NCBI GenBank assembly: GCA_016295505.1
Contig: JAEDLC010000002.1
Span: forward strand, 1-64,000
DNA: 64,000 nucleotides
Direction: 5' to 3'
Source: Dorea sp.
GTDB lineage: Bacteria > Bacillota_A > Clostridia > Lachnospirales > Lachnospiraceae
Position numbers and translations under genes: made by a program. Under the pieces are notes generated by a model that was not told the DNA's origin, ran no database searches, and was given only the letters and a program-made list of their open reading frames with translations. Below are positions 1-9,800 of this stretch, one piece after another (position 1 is the first letter of the stretch; every line of letters starts with the position of its first letter).

Positions 1-521
1 CCGGAGATAATCTCCAGACTCTTTACTTCCACCTCTGTTTTTACATAAGAAGGTGCCCTTACAATCTTGCTGTAAAGGAATCCGGCCAGTACTTTGTCAC
101 TGATCCGCAGGAGTGGAAGACATTGCCTGCTTTCATCATCTCTGACTACTTCCGTGATATATTCCGACTGCCTTGCCACCAGTTCTTCATAATTATCCAC
201 TGTCAGATGCATATTCAATATGGCATTCATATGATTATCAAATTCATGCTGCTTGATACGAATCTCCTTAACCAGTTCTTCCAATGGCTGGATATAGTGC
301 TGATACAGCTTTATCTCGGCCTCCTGCTTCAACATGATCATATATGTCTTGCGCCAGTCTGCAATTCCCCATATGATCACAACAACCATCAGCAGAAACA
401 TAAGGAAGATCCGATAATCAAATGTTCTGCTGATCAGAAAATCCACAACCAGATATACGGACACCAGAAGTGCCAGCACACAAAAGATTCGATATAAAAA
501 CTTTCTTACCCACTCAATCAC
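1..521 (-). CDS. GHKL-type sensor histidine kinase, N-terminal part (cut by window edge)
   Basis: I translated this from the minus strand; it has no stop before the window edge, so the C-terminal ATPase domain is missing. The start is GTG at 521, with GGGAGG 7 nt upstream, and it overlaps the end of the response regulator gene by 8 bp, so the two are translationally coupled. About 15-55 is two hydrophobic membrane segments. They are followed by a coiled linker and the motif KQHEFDNHMNAI near residue 95, which is the phosphoacceptor H-box style of AgrC/GHKL kinases that pair with LytTR regulators. The ligand is unknown; the short membrane part (two segments) is smaller than AgrC's. Confidence 0.8.
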   Translation of the reverse strand, partial: MIEWVRKFLYRIFCVLALLVSVYLVVDFLISRTFDYRIFLMFLLMVVVIIWGIADWRKTYMIMLKQEAEIKLYQHYIQPLEELVKEIRIKQHEFDNHMNAILNMHLTVDNYEELVARQSEYITEVVRDDESRQCLPLLRISDKVLAGFLYSKIVRAPSYVKTEVEVKSLEIIS

Positions 522-1236
522 TGACAATCCTCCCGATCTCTGACTTATACGTCACACCGATCTCCACAACATCCGTACAGTCCTTTAACTTTATTACACG
601 GTTCACCATATCAAAGTACTCCACTTCTCTTCGGTTGACCACAAACATCCGATGACACTGAAGAAACATATCCTCCGGAATCTTCGTAAGAATCTGCTTC
701 AGGCTGATATACGGAATATCCCAGTCTCCGTTTTTCATATGGATCCGTATTCCCCTTGGAATCGCTTCTATATATCGAATATTATCACATTTCACCTGAT
801 AGTTGACGCCATCCTTCTTGACATGGATGACCGGAGGATCCTCCTGTTTTTCCTTATCCAGCACTTTACGAACCACTTCCTGCACCTGTTCCTGACAAAA
901 CGGCTTCATAATATACTGATAACAGTGCAGTTCACGGTAAGCCTGCATTTCCATGGCACCGATCGCAGTCACCATCACGATTGGAGTAAACGTATACCGA
1001 AACTGCTCCCGGACTTCTCTTGCAAACAGGATCCCACCGATATCTTCCCGGTTCTCTCCTCCAAGATTCACATCCAGCAGGAACAGACCATACCGGATAT
1101 CTGACTTCAGCAGGTTCTTAGCCTCCAGATAGGAGGAGGCAGTATGTACGCGTATCTCTTCCGAATAATCTATTAGCATCTTTTCCAAAGCCTCTCTGGA
1201 ATTCTGATCATCCTCCAGAAGCAACACATGTACCAT
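514..1236 (-). CDS. LytTR-family response regulator (AgrA/VirR type)
   Basis: This is a 240-residue two-domain regulator. Residues 1-125 are a receiver domain with the acidic pocket D9/D10, the phosphoacceptor D55 in LLDVNL, the T90 switch residue and K111 in IMKPF. Residues 136-240 are a LytTR DNA-binding domain (IRYIEAIPRGIRIHM... FLQCHRMFVVN). The ATG follows a strong GGGGGAGG. It is the partner of the overlapping GHKL kinase. LytTR regulators bind paired direct repeats, and such a pair lies directly upstream of this gene, so autoregulation is possible. The target genes are not visible. Confidence 0.9.
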   Translation of the reverse strand: MVHVLLLEDDQNSREALEKMLIDYSEEIRVHTASSYLEAKNLLKSDIRYGLFLLDVNLGGENREDIGGILFAREVREQFRYTFTPIVMVTAIGAMEMQAYRELHCYQYIMKPFCQEQVQEVVRKVLDKEKQEDPPVIHVKKDGVNYQVKCDNIRYIEAIPRGIRIHMKNGDWDIPYISLKQILTKIPEDMFLQCHRMFVVNRREVEYFDMVNRVIKLKDCTDVVEIGVTYKSEIGRIVSD

Positions 1237-1252
1237 CAGACCTCCCCCTCTC

Positions 1253-1282
1253 TGATTCTGTAATTCTGAATATGATTCTGTA
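1253..1282 (-). promoter_or_regulatory. candidate LytTR binding repeats
   Basis: On the minus strand TACAGAATCA occurs twice at a 20-bp period, with a related TATTCAGAAT between the copies. LytTR proteins bind about 9-bp direct repeats spaced about two helical turns apart, so this is a reasonable autoregulatory site. It lies only 17 nt before the ATG, inside the likely leader. Confidence 0.35.
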
Positions 1283-1303
1283 CCACGATTCTATGATCGT
1301 TCT

Positions 1304-2233
1304 CTATTCAGCGATGATTTCTTTTGCACTCTTTGCCAGGCCCGCAAGACTCTGAATCTCTGATGGAATAATGATCTTGGTCGCCTGTCCGTCAGCCGCC
1401 TTTTCAAATGCTTCCAGACTCTTCATCGTAAGAACTGCCTCATCTGCACCGGCCTCTTTCAGGAACCGGATACCATCTGCATTGGCCTTCTGCACTTTCA
1501 GGATTGCCTCTGCCTCACCTTCTGCTTCACGGATCATAGCTTCCTTTTTCGCCTCTGCGCGGAGAATCGCTGCCTGTTTTTCTGCCTCTGCATCCAGAAT
1601 CGCCGATTCCTTCTGTCCTTCTGCAACCAGGATCGTAGATTTTTTCTCACCTTCCGCACGCAGGATTGCTTCTCTTCGTTCACGCTCAGCCTTCATCTGC
1701 TTCTCCATTGCATCCTGGATCGCTGACGGAGGAATGATATTCTTAAGCTCTACTCGATTGACCTTGATTCCCCATGGATCCGTCGCCTCATCCAGAGAAG
1801 CCCGCATCTTGGTATTGATCGTTTCTCTGGAGGTCAGTGTCTGATCCAGCTCCAGATCACCGATGATATTACGAAGGGTTGTCGCTGTCAGGTTTTCGAT
1901 CGCCATGATCGGATTCGCAACACCGTAACAGAACATCTTCGGATCTGTGATCTGATAGAATACAACCGTGTCTATCCGCATGGTTACGTTATCTTTTGTA
2001 ATTACCGGCTGCGGTGCAAAGTCTACTACCTGCTCTTTTAAATCCACTTTTCTCGCCACTCTGTCAATGATCGGCACCTTAAAATGAAGTCCGGTATTCC
2101 AGGTTGCCTGATATGCCCCCAGACGTTCCACAACCATCGCTCTTGCCTGCGGTACGATCTTGATACATGAAACGAGTAAAATCAGAATAATAATAACAAG
2201 AATGATCAATACAACAAATCCAACACTCAACAT
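1304..2233 (-). CDS. SPFH/Band 7 (stomatin-like) membrane protein
   Basis: This is a 309-residue protein with an N-terminal membrane anchor (about 5-24), an SPFH/Band 7 domain (about 25-190; ARAMVVERLGAY and DLKEQVVDFAPQPVITKDNV are typical), then a long Ala/Glu-rich coiled coil (about 190-265) and a short C-terminal tail. Length and order match the QmcA/stomatin family. Such proteins form large membrane-associated oligomers linked to membrane microdomains and quality control. The gene lies 3 nt downstream of the nfeD-like gene; SPFH-NfeD pairing is a classic operon and the two products are thought to act together. Confidence 0.92.
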   Translation of the reverse strand: MLSVGFVVLIILVIIILILLVSCIKIVPQARAMVVERLGAYQATWNTGLHFKVPIIDRVARKVDLKEQVVDFAPQPVITKDNVTMRIDTVVFYQITDPKMFCYGVANPIMAIENLTATTLRNIIGDLELDQTLTSRETINTKMRASLDEATDPWGIKVNRVELKNIIPPSAIQDAMEKQMKAERERREAILRAEGEKKSTILVAEGQKESAILDAEAEKQAAILRAEAKKEAMIREAEGEAEAILKVQKANADGIRFLKEAGADEAVLTMKSLEAFEKAADGQATKIIIPSEIQSLAGLAKSAKEIIAE

Positions 2234-2236
2234 AAG

Positions 2237-2695
2237 CTACTCCTCCTCATACTTTTTTACAATTAATTTGACTCCTGAAATGTTCACTACTTTAGCCAGT
2301 GTCTCCGGCTCCAGAATCTCATCGTCATCCTCTGCTCTCACCGTCCACTCCTGGCCATTTACCACCGCCATTCCTGTCTGATGAAGATTATCCACCTTCT
2401 CCGCGATACGGATCGTCTTACCTATGATTCCCTCATAATTCGTCTTTTCCCGCTGTGAATTAATGAACTTCACTGCAAACGGTCTTGTAAACCACAAAAG
2501 CACGAATGTCACAACAAAGAACGCGACGATCTGCCATATGAGAGGCACATTCAGCACACTCAGAAGAAGTGCGATCAAAGCACCTCCTGCTGCCCAGATA
2601 CTGGTCAGCCCCACCGTAATGATCTCAACAAGCAGGAGAAGGATCAGAAGAACCAGCCAGATAACCGTCATATAAGCATCCTGTATCATTGCCAT
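2237..2695 (-). CDS. NfeD-like membrane protein
   Basis: This is a 152-residue protein from the ATG at 2695; an in-frame extension to 2755 exists, but the ATG at 2695 is better placed after GGAAG and the conserved part begins there. Three hydrophobic segments fill residues 7-75. They are followed by a soluble OB-fold-like domain (about 85-150: GIIGKTIRIAEKV, GMAVVNGQEWTVRA) typical of short NfeD proteins without the ClpP-like protease part. It is the first gene of the nfeD-SPFH pair and probably anchors or modulates the SPFH oligomer. Confidence 0.85.
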   Translation of the reverse strand: MAMIQDAYMTVIWLVLLILLLLVEIITVGLTSIWAAGGALIALLLSVLNVPLIWQIVAFFVVTFVLLWFTRPFAVKFINSQREKTNYEGIIGKTIRIAEKVDNLHQTGMAVVNGQEWTVRAEDDDEILEPETLAKVVNISGVKLIVKKYEEE

Positions 2696-2814
2696 AAGCT
2701 CTTCACTTCCTTTCTTGATTGTCCTCATCTTAACAAAGTTTCCATTTTTCGACAATACATTTTGAGTGAATGAAGTGATTTCATGTTTGAGTTTGTTAAG
2801 CTCTTAATTGGGAC

Positions 2815-2843
2815 TGGATATTTGATACACATTTTTGTATAAT
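2815..2843 (+). promoter_or_regulatory. probable sigma-A promoter for yqeY
   Basis: A perfect -10 TATAAT (2838-2843) lies 30 bp before the yqeY start. The -35 candidate at 17 bp spacing is TGGATA, a weak match to TTGACA. Confidence 0.45.
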
Positions 2844-2873
2844 AGCATCAGACAATGATAGGAGGAATGAAGT

Positions 2874-3320
2874 ATGAGCAAAATCGAAGAAGTACGCGCC
2901 GACATGGTCAAAGCCATGAAAGCCGGCGACAAAGAAACCAAAGAAACATTATCCATGCTGCTTGCAGCCCTTAAGAATAAAGCCATTGATAAACGCTCTG
3001 ACTTAACGCCTGAGGAAGAGACTCAGGTTATCTTAAAGGAGATTAAGCAAACCAAAGAAACTCTGGATATGACTCCTGCAGACCGCACCGAGATCATGGA
3101 AGAATGCAGCAAACGCCTTGCAGTCCTTGAGCAGTATGCTCCGAAGATGATGGACGAGGCAGAGATACGGGAAGTGGTCTCATCCGTTCTTGCTGAGATG
3201 GGACTGGACGCACCGACCGCCAAGGACAAAGGAAAGATCATGAAAAACCTGATGCCGAAGGTAAAAGGAAAGGCTGACGGCAAGCTGGTCAATGACATTG
3301 TATCCACCTTCATGAATTAA
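2874..3320 (+). CDS. GatB/YqeY domain protein
   Basis: This is a 148-residue stand-alone YqeY protein: an N-terminal helical region (MSKIEEVRADMVKAMKAGDK) and a C-terminal GatB/YqeY tail (PTAKDKGKIMKNLMPKVKGK, then LVNDIV). The same domain forms the C-terminus of the amidotransferase subunit GatB, where it contacts tRNA. The role of the free-standing protein is not settled. The ATG follows AGGAGG with good spacing. It is a single gene with its own promoter and terminator, on the opposite strand to its neighbours. Confidence 0.9.
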   Translation: MSKIEEVRADMVKAMKAGDKETKETLSMLLAALKNKAIDKRSDLTPEEETQVILKEIKQTKETLDMTPADRTEIMEECSKRLAVLEQYAPKMMDEAEIREVVSSVLAEMGLDAPTAKDKGKIMKNLMPKVKGKADGKLVNDIVSTFMN

Positions 3321-3373
3321 CACCTGCAGAACCTGCCACCGGCAGCTTCCTTCAGATGCATGGCAACAAAGAT

Positions 3374-3426
3374 GCCGCTGCTTCACAGATGTAATTCATC
3401 TATAGAGCAGCGGCTCCTTTTTGTTT
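3374..3426 (+). terminator. intrinsic terminator after yqeY
   Basis: A perfect 9-bp stem GCCGCTGCT/AGCAGCGGC (3374-3382 and 3406-3414) is followed by TCCTTTTTG. It sits between convergent genes and may also stop minus-strand transcription, although the T-run on that side is weaker. Confidence 0.85.
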
Positions 3427-5656
3427 ATCCCTTCTTTGCTTTCAGCACATAGATCCGCGATTCAAAATCCGTACACGGAACCAGATCGCCTATGATCTCT
3501 CCGGATGTCACATCTGAAGTGATCAGCCCCAGATTCATCAGTTCATCGCCATAATGTTCTGTATGGCTGAATTCATTTTCGTAGATCACATCCGGGCGCA
3601 GTCCCTGAAGCTTCACCCTGCTGTAAGGCATATTCACTCCGTTCAGAACACGGTACCAGCCGACCAGTGCTGTATTCTGATCTTCACTGACTACCATCCA
3701 GACAGTTTCATTTTTCTCAAACGGGCTTACCAGTCGGTAAAATGTTCCATACTGGATGGTCTCCCGGTACTCTTTCATAAACGCAATCTGCTCTTTTACC
3801 TGCCCGATCTCTTCCTCTGTCAGCTTATTCAGATCCAGCTCATAGCCAAATGTTCCAAAATAAGCTACATTTGCTCTTGTATGAAGCGGAGTCCTCCGAT
3901 ATACCTGATGATTCGGAATGACTGACACATGGCTTCCGATACTGCTGATCGGATAACACATGGACGTTCCATACTGGATCTTCAGCCGTTCAATGGCATC
4001 CGAATCATCGCTGGCCCACCCCTGCGGTGCATAATAGAGCATACCGGGATCAAATCTTCCCCCGCCGCTTGCACAGGATTCAAACAGAACCTCCGGGAAT
4101 TCCCTGGTCAGGCGATCATACAGATCATAAACTCCCAGAATATAACGGTGGAACACTTCTCCCTGTCTGTCTGCAGGAAGTGCAGCTGAATAACATTCTG
4201 TAATACTTCTGTTCATATCCCATTTGATATAAGAAATCCTGGATTCAGACAGAATCTTACGCATCATCTCATGAATACGGTCAACAACTTCACGTCTGGA
4301 AAAATCAAGCACATACTGATATCTTCCATGGGATACACTTCTGTCGGGTGTCTGAAGGATCCAGTCCGGATGTTCCCTGAAAAGATCGGAATCCTTATTG
4401 ACCATCTCCGGTTCAAACCAGAGACCAAACTTCATTCCCAATGCTTCAATCTTTCTGGAAAGACCACTGATTCCTTCCGGAAGGCGCTCCGGATTGGCTA
4501 TCCAGTCTCCAAGTCCTGCAAGCTCACTGTTTCTTTCTCCAAACCATCCATCATCCAGTACAAAAAGCTCCACGCCACATTCTTTTGCCTTTGCTGCTAT
4601 CTCAAGGAGTCTTTCTTCTGTAAAGTCAAAGTATGTAGCTTCCCAGTTGTTATTCAGAATCGGCCTCACACGGTCTCTCCAGTAACCTCTTGCCAGTCTG
4701 GAACGGTACAGACGATGATAGGCCTGACTCATACCGTTCAATCCGTGTTCCGTGTATACCATGACGGCTTCCGGCGTCTGAAAACTCTCACAGGCATCCA
4801 GTTTCCAGTCAAATCCTTCCGGATTGATCCCCGCCGTGATACGCGTCACATCATGTGTATCCACTTCAGCCTGTATCCGGAAATTGCCGCTGTAGATCAG
4901 ACTGAATCCGACAGCCTCTCCCTGTGTCTCGCTGGTCCCCGGGCGCTTCAATACCAGAAATGGATTCTGTTCATGTGAAGAATTTCCCCGTCTGCTGTCG
5001 ATTGCCTGTATTCCCTGTTCCAGTCTGCGGTTTTTGATATGTCTTTCCCGTGCCCATGCCCCGGACAGCTGCATCCAGACATAATCACAGTCCGGCAGAT
5101 CCAGACTCATACTCATGGCAGATAGCAGATGCACCGGTCTTGTTCCTTCGTTTACAAACCTTGCACTTCTTGCGATCACCCCATCCCGGTCAAATATCGT
5201 GTACAGGAGTTCAAGACGGATTCCTGTCACCGGATCTTTCAAAATCAGGCAAAGTGTCTCTGCCTCATCGTCTGCCTCCGTATAGGTAGCCGGCAGCCCT
5301 TCCAGTCCCGGCTTTCCTCCGGCAATCGAATGTTCCACATATTGAAAATCACTGATTCTGCTTCCGTTCTCCTGCAGGATCTCTACCGCAGGGTGCCGGT
5401 AATCAGTCGTTCCATATACCGGATATTCCTGTCGGATATGCTCCAACGAGAAGGTCCGGTCACCCTCAAAGACATAAGAGGTCATTGGTCTTGGAGCTTT
5501 TTCGACCAGATATGAAAAATCGGCCTTATCATGAATCCGTTTTCCAAAATACAGTTGTCCCAGGTGCCCGTTTTCCAACACGCACATCACATAACTGATC
5601 TGCTCATTGTACAGGTGAAATGTCTTCGTTTCCTCATGAAAAATAATAGTTGCCAT
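3425..5656 (-). CDS. alpha-galactosidase, glycoside hydrolase family 36
   Basis: This is a 743-residue protein starting at the ATG at 5656 (GGGAGG 6 nt upstream); a 9-residue upstream extension is less likely. It has an N-terminal beta-sandwich (1-330), a TIM barrel (about 330-640: FVLDDGWFGERNSELAGLGDW, GLWFEPEMVN) and a C-terminal beta domain, as in clan GH-D/GH36 bacterial enzymes. The probable nucleophile is D480 in YIKWDMNR and the probable acid/base is D550 in GWASDDSDAIERL. There is no signal peptide, so it probably cleaves alpha-1,6-galactosides such as melibiose and raffinose inside the cell. No transporter or regulator gene is next to it. Confidence 0.95.
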   Translation of the reverse strand: MATIIFHEETKTFHLYNEQISYVMCVLENGHLGQLYFGKRIHDKADFSYLVEKAPRPMTSYVFEGDRTFSLEHIRQEYPVYGTTDYRHPAVEILQENGSRISDFQYVEHSIAGGKPGLEGLPATYTEADDEAETLCLILKDPVTGIRLELLYTIFDRDGVIARSARFVNEGTRPVHLLSAMSMSLDLPDCDYVWMQLSGAWARERHIKNRRLEQGIQAIDSRRGNSSHEQNPFLVLKRPGTSETQGEAVGFSLIYSGNFRIQAEVDTHDVTRITAGINPEGFDWKLDACESFQTPEAVMVYTEHGLNGMSQAYHRLYRSRLARGYWRDRVRPILNNNWEATYFDFTEERLLEIAAKAKECGVELFVLDDGWFGERNSELAGLGDWIANPERLPEGISGLSRKIEALGMKFGLWFEPEMVNKDSDLFREHPDWILQTPDRSVSHGRYQYVLDFSRREVVDRIHEMMRKILSESRISYIKWDMNRSITECYSAALPADRQGEVFHRYILGVYDLYDRLTREFPEVLFESCASGGGRFDPGMLYYAPQGWASDDSDAIERLKIQYGTSMCYPISSIGSHVSVIPNHQVYRRTPLHTRANVAYFGTFGYELDLNKLTEEEIGQVKEQIAFMKEYRETIQYGTFYRLVSPFEKNETVWMVVSEDQNTALVGWYRVLNGVNMPYSRVKLQGLRPDVIYENEFSHTEHYGDELMNLGLITSDVTSGEIIGDLVPCTDFESRIYVLKAKKG

Positions 5657-5706
5657 TGTCTTCCTCCCTCTACTCATATGCAATTTCTGAATATCGGCCT
5701 GCTATG

Positions 5707-5750
5707 ATAAAAAGAACCCGGGGGTACCCACATAAGCTCCTCGGGTTCTG
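5707..5750 (-). terminator. intrinsic terminator after the PrsA-like gene
   Basis: On the minus strand a stem CAGAACCCG/CGGGTTCTT ends in a TTTTTA run, 26 bp after the stop of the PrsA-like gene and before the alpha-galactosidase gene. Confidence 0.8.
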
Positions 5751-5775
5751 TTTTGTCATCATATCATAACGCTTC

Positions 5776-6798
5776 TTAATCTTCCGTTGTAGTCTCTGAT
5801 TCTTCCTGCTTGAATGTAACGCTCAGTTTCTGGAAATCTACCTTTTTCCATACGTTTTTGTTTACTTTGATCTCTTCTTTTTCTTTCAGTTCCGCGCAGG
5901 TATCATTAAACAGTTCGGTCTGTCTGTCACTGACGATGGACGCCTTCTTCTGATCTGTTGCGTCTCTGTCCAGAAGAGAAGTAAGCTTTACTACATAACA
6001 TGCACTGTCTGTCTCAATGATATCAGAGACATCGCCTTCTGCCATCTGATCAGCAGCTTCAATCACTTCTGCTGCCGGACTGGTAGATTCTGCATCAAAA
6101 GTTACCGTTTTCGCCTCATATCCCTGCTCTGTAACAAAGGTATCAAAATCTTCTGCCGCCTTAGCCCCCTCAGCAAATGCTTCAGCCTGCTCTTTTACAG
6201 AAGCTTTTTCGTCATCAGAAAGTTCTGTCTGCCCGTCCTCGGCCAGATAAGAAAATTCTACATATTCCATGCTCTTCTGTGCAGCTTCCTCATCGCTCAC
6301 CTCTGTATCCGCCTCTGCCTGAATCGCATTACGCATCTTATTCTCGATCGTCATCAGCGTCATGACTCTCTCTACCGTTTCCTTCGAACCGGACACCTTC
6401 TCCTTATCTGCATCTTCATTGGTCTCATCAAATGTCTTTGCCGCATTTTCAATAGCCGTTTTTTCCTCGTCAGAAAGCGTCACACCATACGCATCCATAT
6501 TCTTTTCCAGAACGATCATCGTCTCCAGCTCTTCCAGAACGGAATCTTTGATAGATTCTTCATAGGTCTTTCCGTCTGCCACCTCTGTCGTCCACATATC
6601 ATCTCCGCCCATATAAGCTGCGTAATAGGTCTCATACATCGCCTGTGTATATCTTGCATAGAAGTTCGCAACTCCCGCGGTGATCTTCTGATCCCCGACA
6701 GTTGCCACCACATCATCTTCCTTTAAAGATCCGCATCCGGTCAGGGATGTCACTGCCAGCATTCCCGTCAATGCAAGCGTCAATACTTTCTTTTTCAT
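5776..6798 (-). CDS. PrsA/SurA-like lipoprotein (putative extracytoplasmic foldase)
   Basis: This is a 340-residue protein with a clear lipoprotein signal: KKK, a hydrophobic core and the lipobox LTGC with C22 as the lipidated residue. After it comes a SurA-N-like helical region (VVATVGDQKITAG... YEESIKDSVLEELETMIVLEKN) and a C-terminal region (about 240-310) resembling a degenerate parvulin PPIase domain (AADQMAEGDVSDIIETD). The standard parvulin residues are not obvious, so isomerase activity is uncertain and it may act mainly as a chaperone on the outer face of the membrane. It lies downstream of mfd, about 50 bp away. Confidence 0.75.
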   Translation of the reverse strand: MKKKVLTLALTGMLAVTSLTGCGSLKEDDVVATVGDQKITAGVANFYARYTQAMYETYYAAYMGGDDMWTTEVADGKTYEESIKDSVLEELETMIVLEKNMDAYGVTLSDEEKTAIENAAKTFDETNEDADKEKVSGSKETVERVMTLMTIENKMRNAIQAEADTEVSDEEAAQKSMEYVEFSYLAEDGQTELSDDEKASVKEQAEAFAEGAKAAEDFDTFVTEQGYEAKTVTFDAESTSPAAEVIEAADQMAEGDVSDIIETDSACYVVKLTSLLDRDATDQKKASIVSDRQTELFNDTCAELKEKEEIKVNKNVWKKVDFQKLSVTFKQEESETTTED

Positions 6799-6849
6799 GC
6801 CTCTGCATACCCTCCTTAGTATCGTTAACCATTATATTATATCCTTTTT

Positions 6850-9800
6850 TTATGGTTCAATCAATCCTTTAATTCCATTTAACACTTTTTTCACGATTTC
6901 CAGGACGTCTGTATTCTTCTCCTTTTTGCTGCGTCTCTTTTTCTCATATACAAAGCAGGGACTTCCCGTCTCAGCTTTAAAACAGAGTTCTCCCTTGAAA
7001 TCACTGATCAGACGCGGGATACGCTCCGGATGAACTTTTGCCTTCTCATACATGGTAAATGTATACGTATCTCCTTTTTGTTCCACTGCCGTTACATAGA
7101 CACTGTGTGCCTGTGCCTTTAATGCAGCAACCGCAAGAAGAGTCTCCACTTTCTTCGGAATATCTCCGAAACGATCAATCAGCTCTTCTGTCATATCTTC
7201 CATCTCCTCCTGATTCTCGATCGCTGCAATTCTCTTATAGATATCCAGCTTCTGATACTCATTTGGAATATAGGAATCGGGAATATATGCATCCACATTC
7301 AGATCCATTGTCGTATGATACGTTTCCTCTTCTTCCGTCTCCCCTTTCAGATGCTTGACCGCTTCATTGAGCATCTTACAGTAGAGATCATATCCGACTG
7401 CTTCCATATGGCCGTGCTGTTCAGCTCCCAGAAGATTGCCCGCACCCCGGATCTCAAGATCCCGCATGGCAATCTTGAATCCGGAACCAAGATCCGTAAA
7501 TTCCCGGATGGCAGCCAGACGCTTCTCTGCTACCTCTTTCAGGAGCTTGTCTCTGCGGTACAGCAGGAATGCATATGCCATGCGATTGGACCTGCCGACT
7601 CTTCCCCTGAGCTGATAAAGCTGGGATAATCCCAGACGGTCCGCATCATGAATGATCATGGTGTTAACATTGGAGATATCAAGACCGGTCTCGATAATCG
7701 TCGTCGATACCAGCACATCAATTTCCCCGTTAATAAAATCATACATGATCCTCTCCAGTTCATGCTCCCGCATCTGTCCGTGTGCATATTCTACCGTCAC
7801 ATCCGGCACCAGCTTCTGCACATGTGCAGTTACTTCTGCAATATCTTCCACGCGATTATAAACGTAGTATACCTGTCCCTGTCTTGCACATTCACGCTCA
7901 ATGGCTTCCCGGACCATCTCATCATTATATTCCATGACATAAGTCTGGATCGGCATTCGATCATTCGGTGCTTCCTCCAGAACACTCATATCCCGGATAC
8001 CGATCAGGCTCATATGCAACGTTCTCGGGATCGGCGTGGCAGTCAGCGTCAGTACATCCACATTTTCCTTCAGTTTTTTGATCTTCTCTTTGTGCTGAAC
8101 ACCGAACCGCTGTTCTTCATCGATGATCAGAAGTCCCAGATCCTTGAACTTCAGATCGTCACTCAATACACGATGCGTACCGATCACAATATCTACCAGT
8201 CCGCGCTTTGTATCCTCAATCGTCTTTTTCTGCTGGGCCGCTGTCCGGAATCTGCACATCAGATCCACCCGGACCGGAAAATCCTTCATTCGCTGTAAAA
8301 ATGTATTGTAATGCTGCTGTGCCAGAATCGTTGTCGGAACCAGATAAACCACCTGTTTGTCTTCCTGCACCGCTTTGAATGCAGCACGAATCGCAACCTC
8401 TGTCTTACCGAATCCCACATCCCCGCAGATCAGACGATCCATGATCTTGCTGCTCTGCATATCCCGTTTCACAGCATCGATTGCCAGCATCTGGTCTTCC
8501 GTCTCATCAAACGGAAACATCTCTTCAAACTCTTTCTGCCATACAGTATCTTCTCCATATACATACCCCTGCTTCTCCTGCCTTGCCGCATACAGCTGAA
8601 CCAGATCCTTCGCGATCTCCCGGACTGCTCCCCGGACTCTTGTCTTGGTTTTGGTCCATTCCTGTGTCCCAAGTCTGTTCAGCTTCGGCTTCTTTGCATC
8701 TGCACTCGCATACTTCTGGATCATATCCAGCTGCGTTGCGGGAATATACAGATTCCCGCCCTGTGCATAAGAGATCTTCATGTAGTCCTTTGCAATCTTG
8801 TCAACCACGATTTTTTCAATTCCCTGATAGACTCCGATTCCATGACTTTCATGAACCACATAGTCTCCCGGCTTCAGTTCCGAGAAGCTCTGGATCTTTC
8901 TTCCTTCATAGACCTTTCGTTTTTTCTTCTTCCTGCTCTTTCCGAAGATATCTGTCTCTGAGATCACAGTAAACTTAATCATCGGATATTCATAGCCTTC
9001 CGCGACATATCCATGTGCCGTCATAATCTCTCCCGGCTGCACCTCGCGGTCCATATCATCACTGTAATAGCTGCTCAGACTGTAGTCTCTCAAATCCTCA
9101 GCCAGACGTCTGGCTCTTGTCCTGGATCCGGACAGCAGAATGACCCGGTACCCGTTTCTCTTCAGTCGCTTAAGATCCTGTGTCAGCATCTCAAAGCTGT
9201 TGTTATATGGATTCACATTTTTAGACTGAATATGCATGGTATCGCGTACTTCGAGTCCTTTACAACGCATGTCCAGAGAAAAAAACCCCACACTGCTGTA
9301 AGCATTCATCTTCTTCAGGATCTCCTCCGTCAGATAAAGTCTCGCTTCCGCATTCGTCATCTCATATCCGCTTTCAATCCTTTTTTTCTGCGCCTCCATG
9401 AACTCTTCTTCCACGCCCTGACCTTTTTCTGCCAGGCGCACCGGCTCATCCAGAAAAAGAAGCGTCTGCTCCTTCGGAAAATAATCCAGAAAGGACACCC
9501 CTCTTTCCTCCTCCTTCGGGAATTCGACAGCCGGACAGATGGCAATCTCCGAAAGATTCTCGATCGATCTCTGCGTCTCTACATCAAATGTCCGGATGGA
9601 ATCCACCTCATCTCCCCACAGCTCGATCCTTACCGGCTGTTCCTCCGTAAGAGGATACACATCCAGAATTCCTCCCCGGACCGCAAACTGACCCGGACCT
9701 TCAATCTGGACTTCTCTGTCATATCCGATTCCTGTCAGCTGCTCTGTCATCTCATCAAGACTGATCGTGCTGTCTCCCTGGATCCGTATGATACGTTTTT

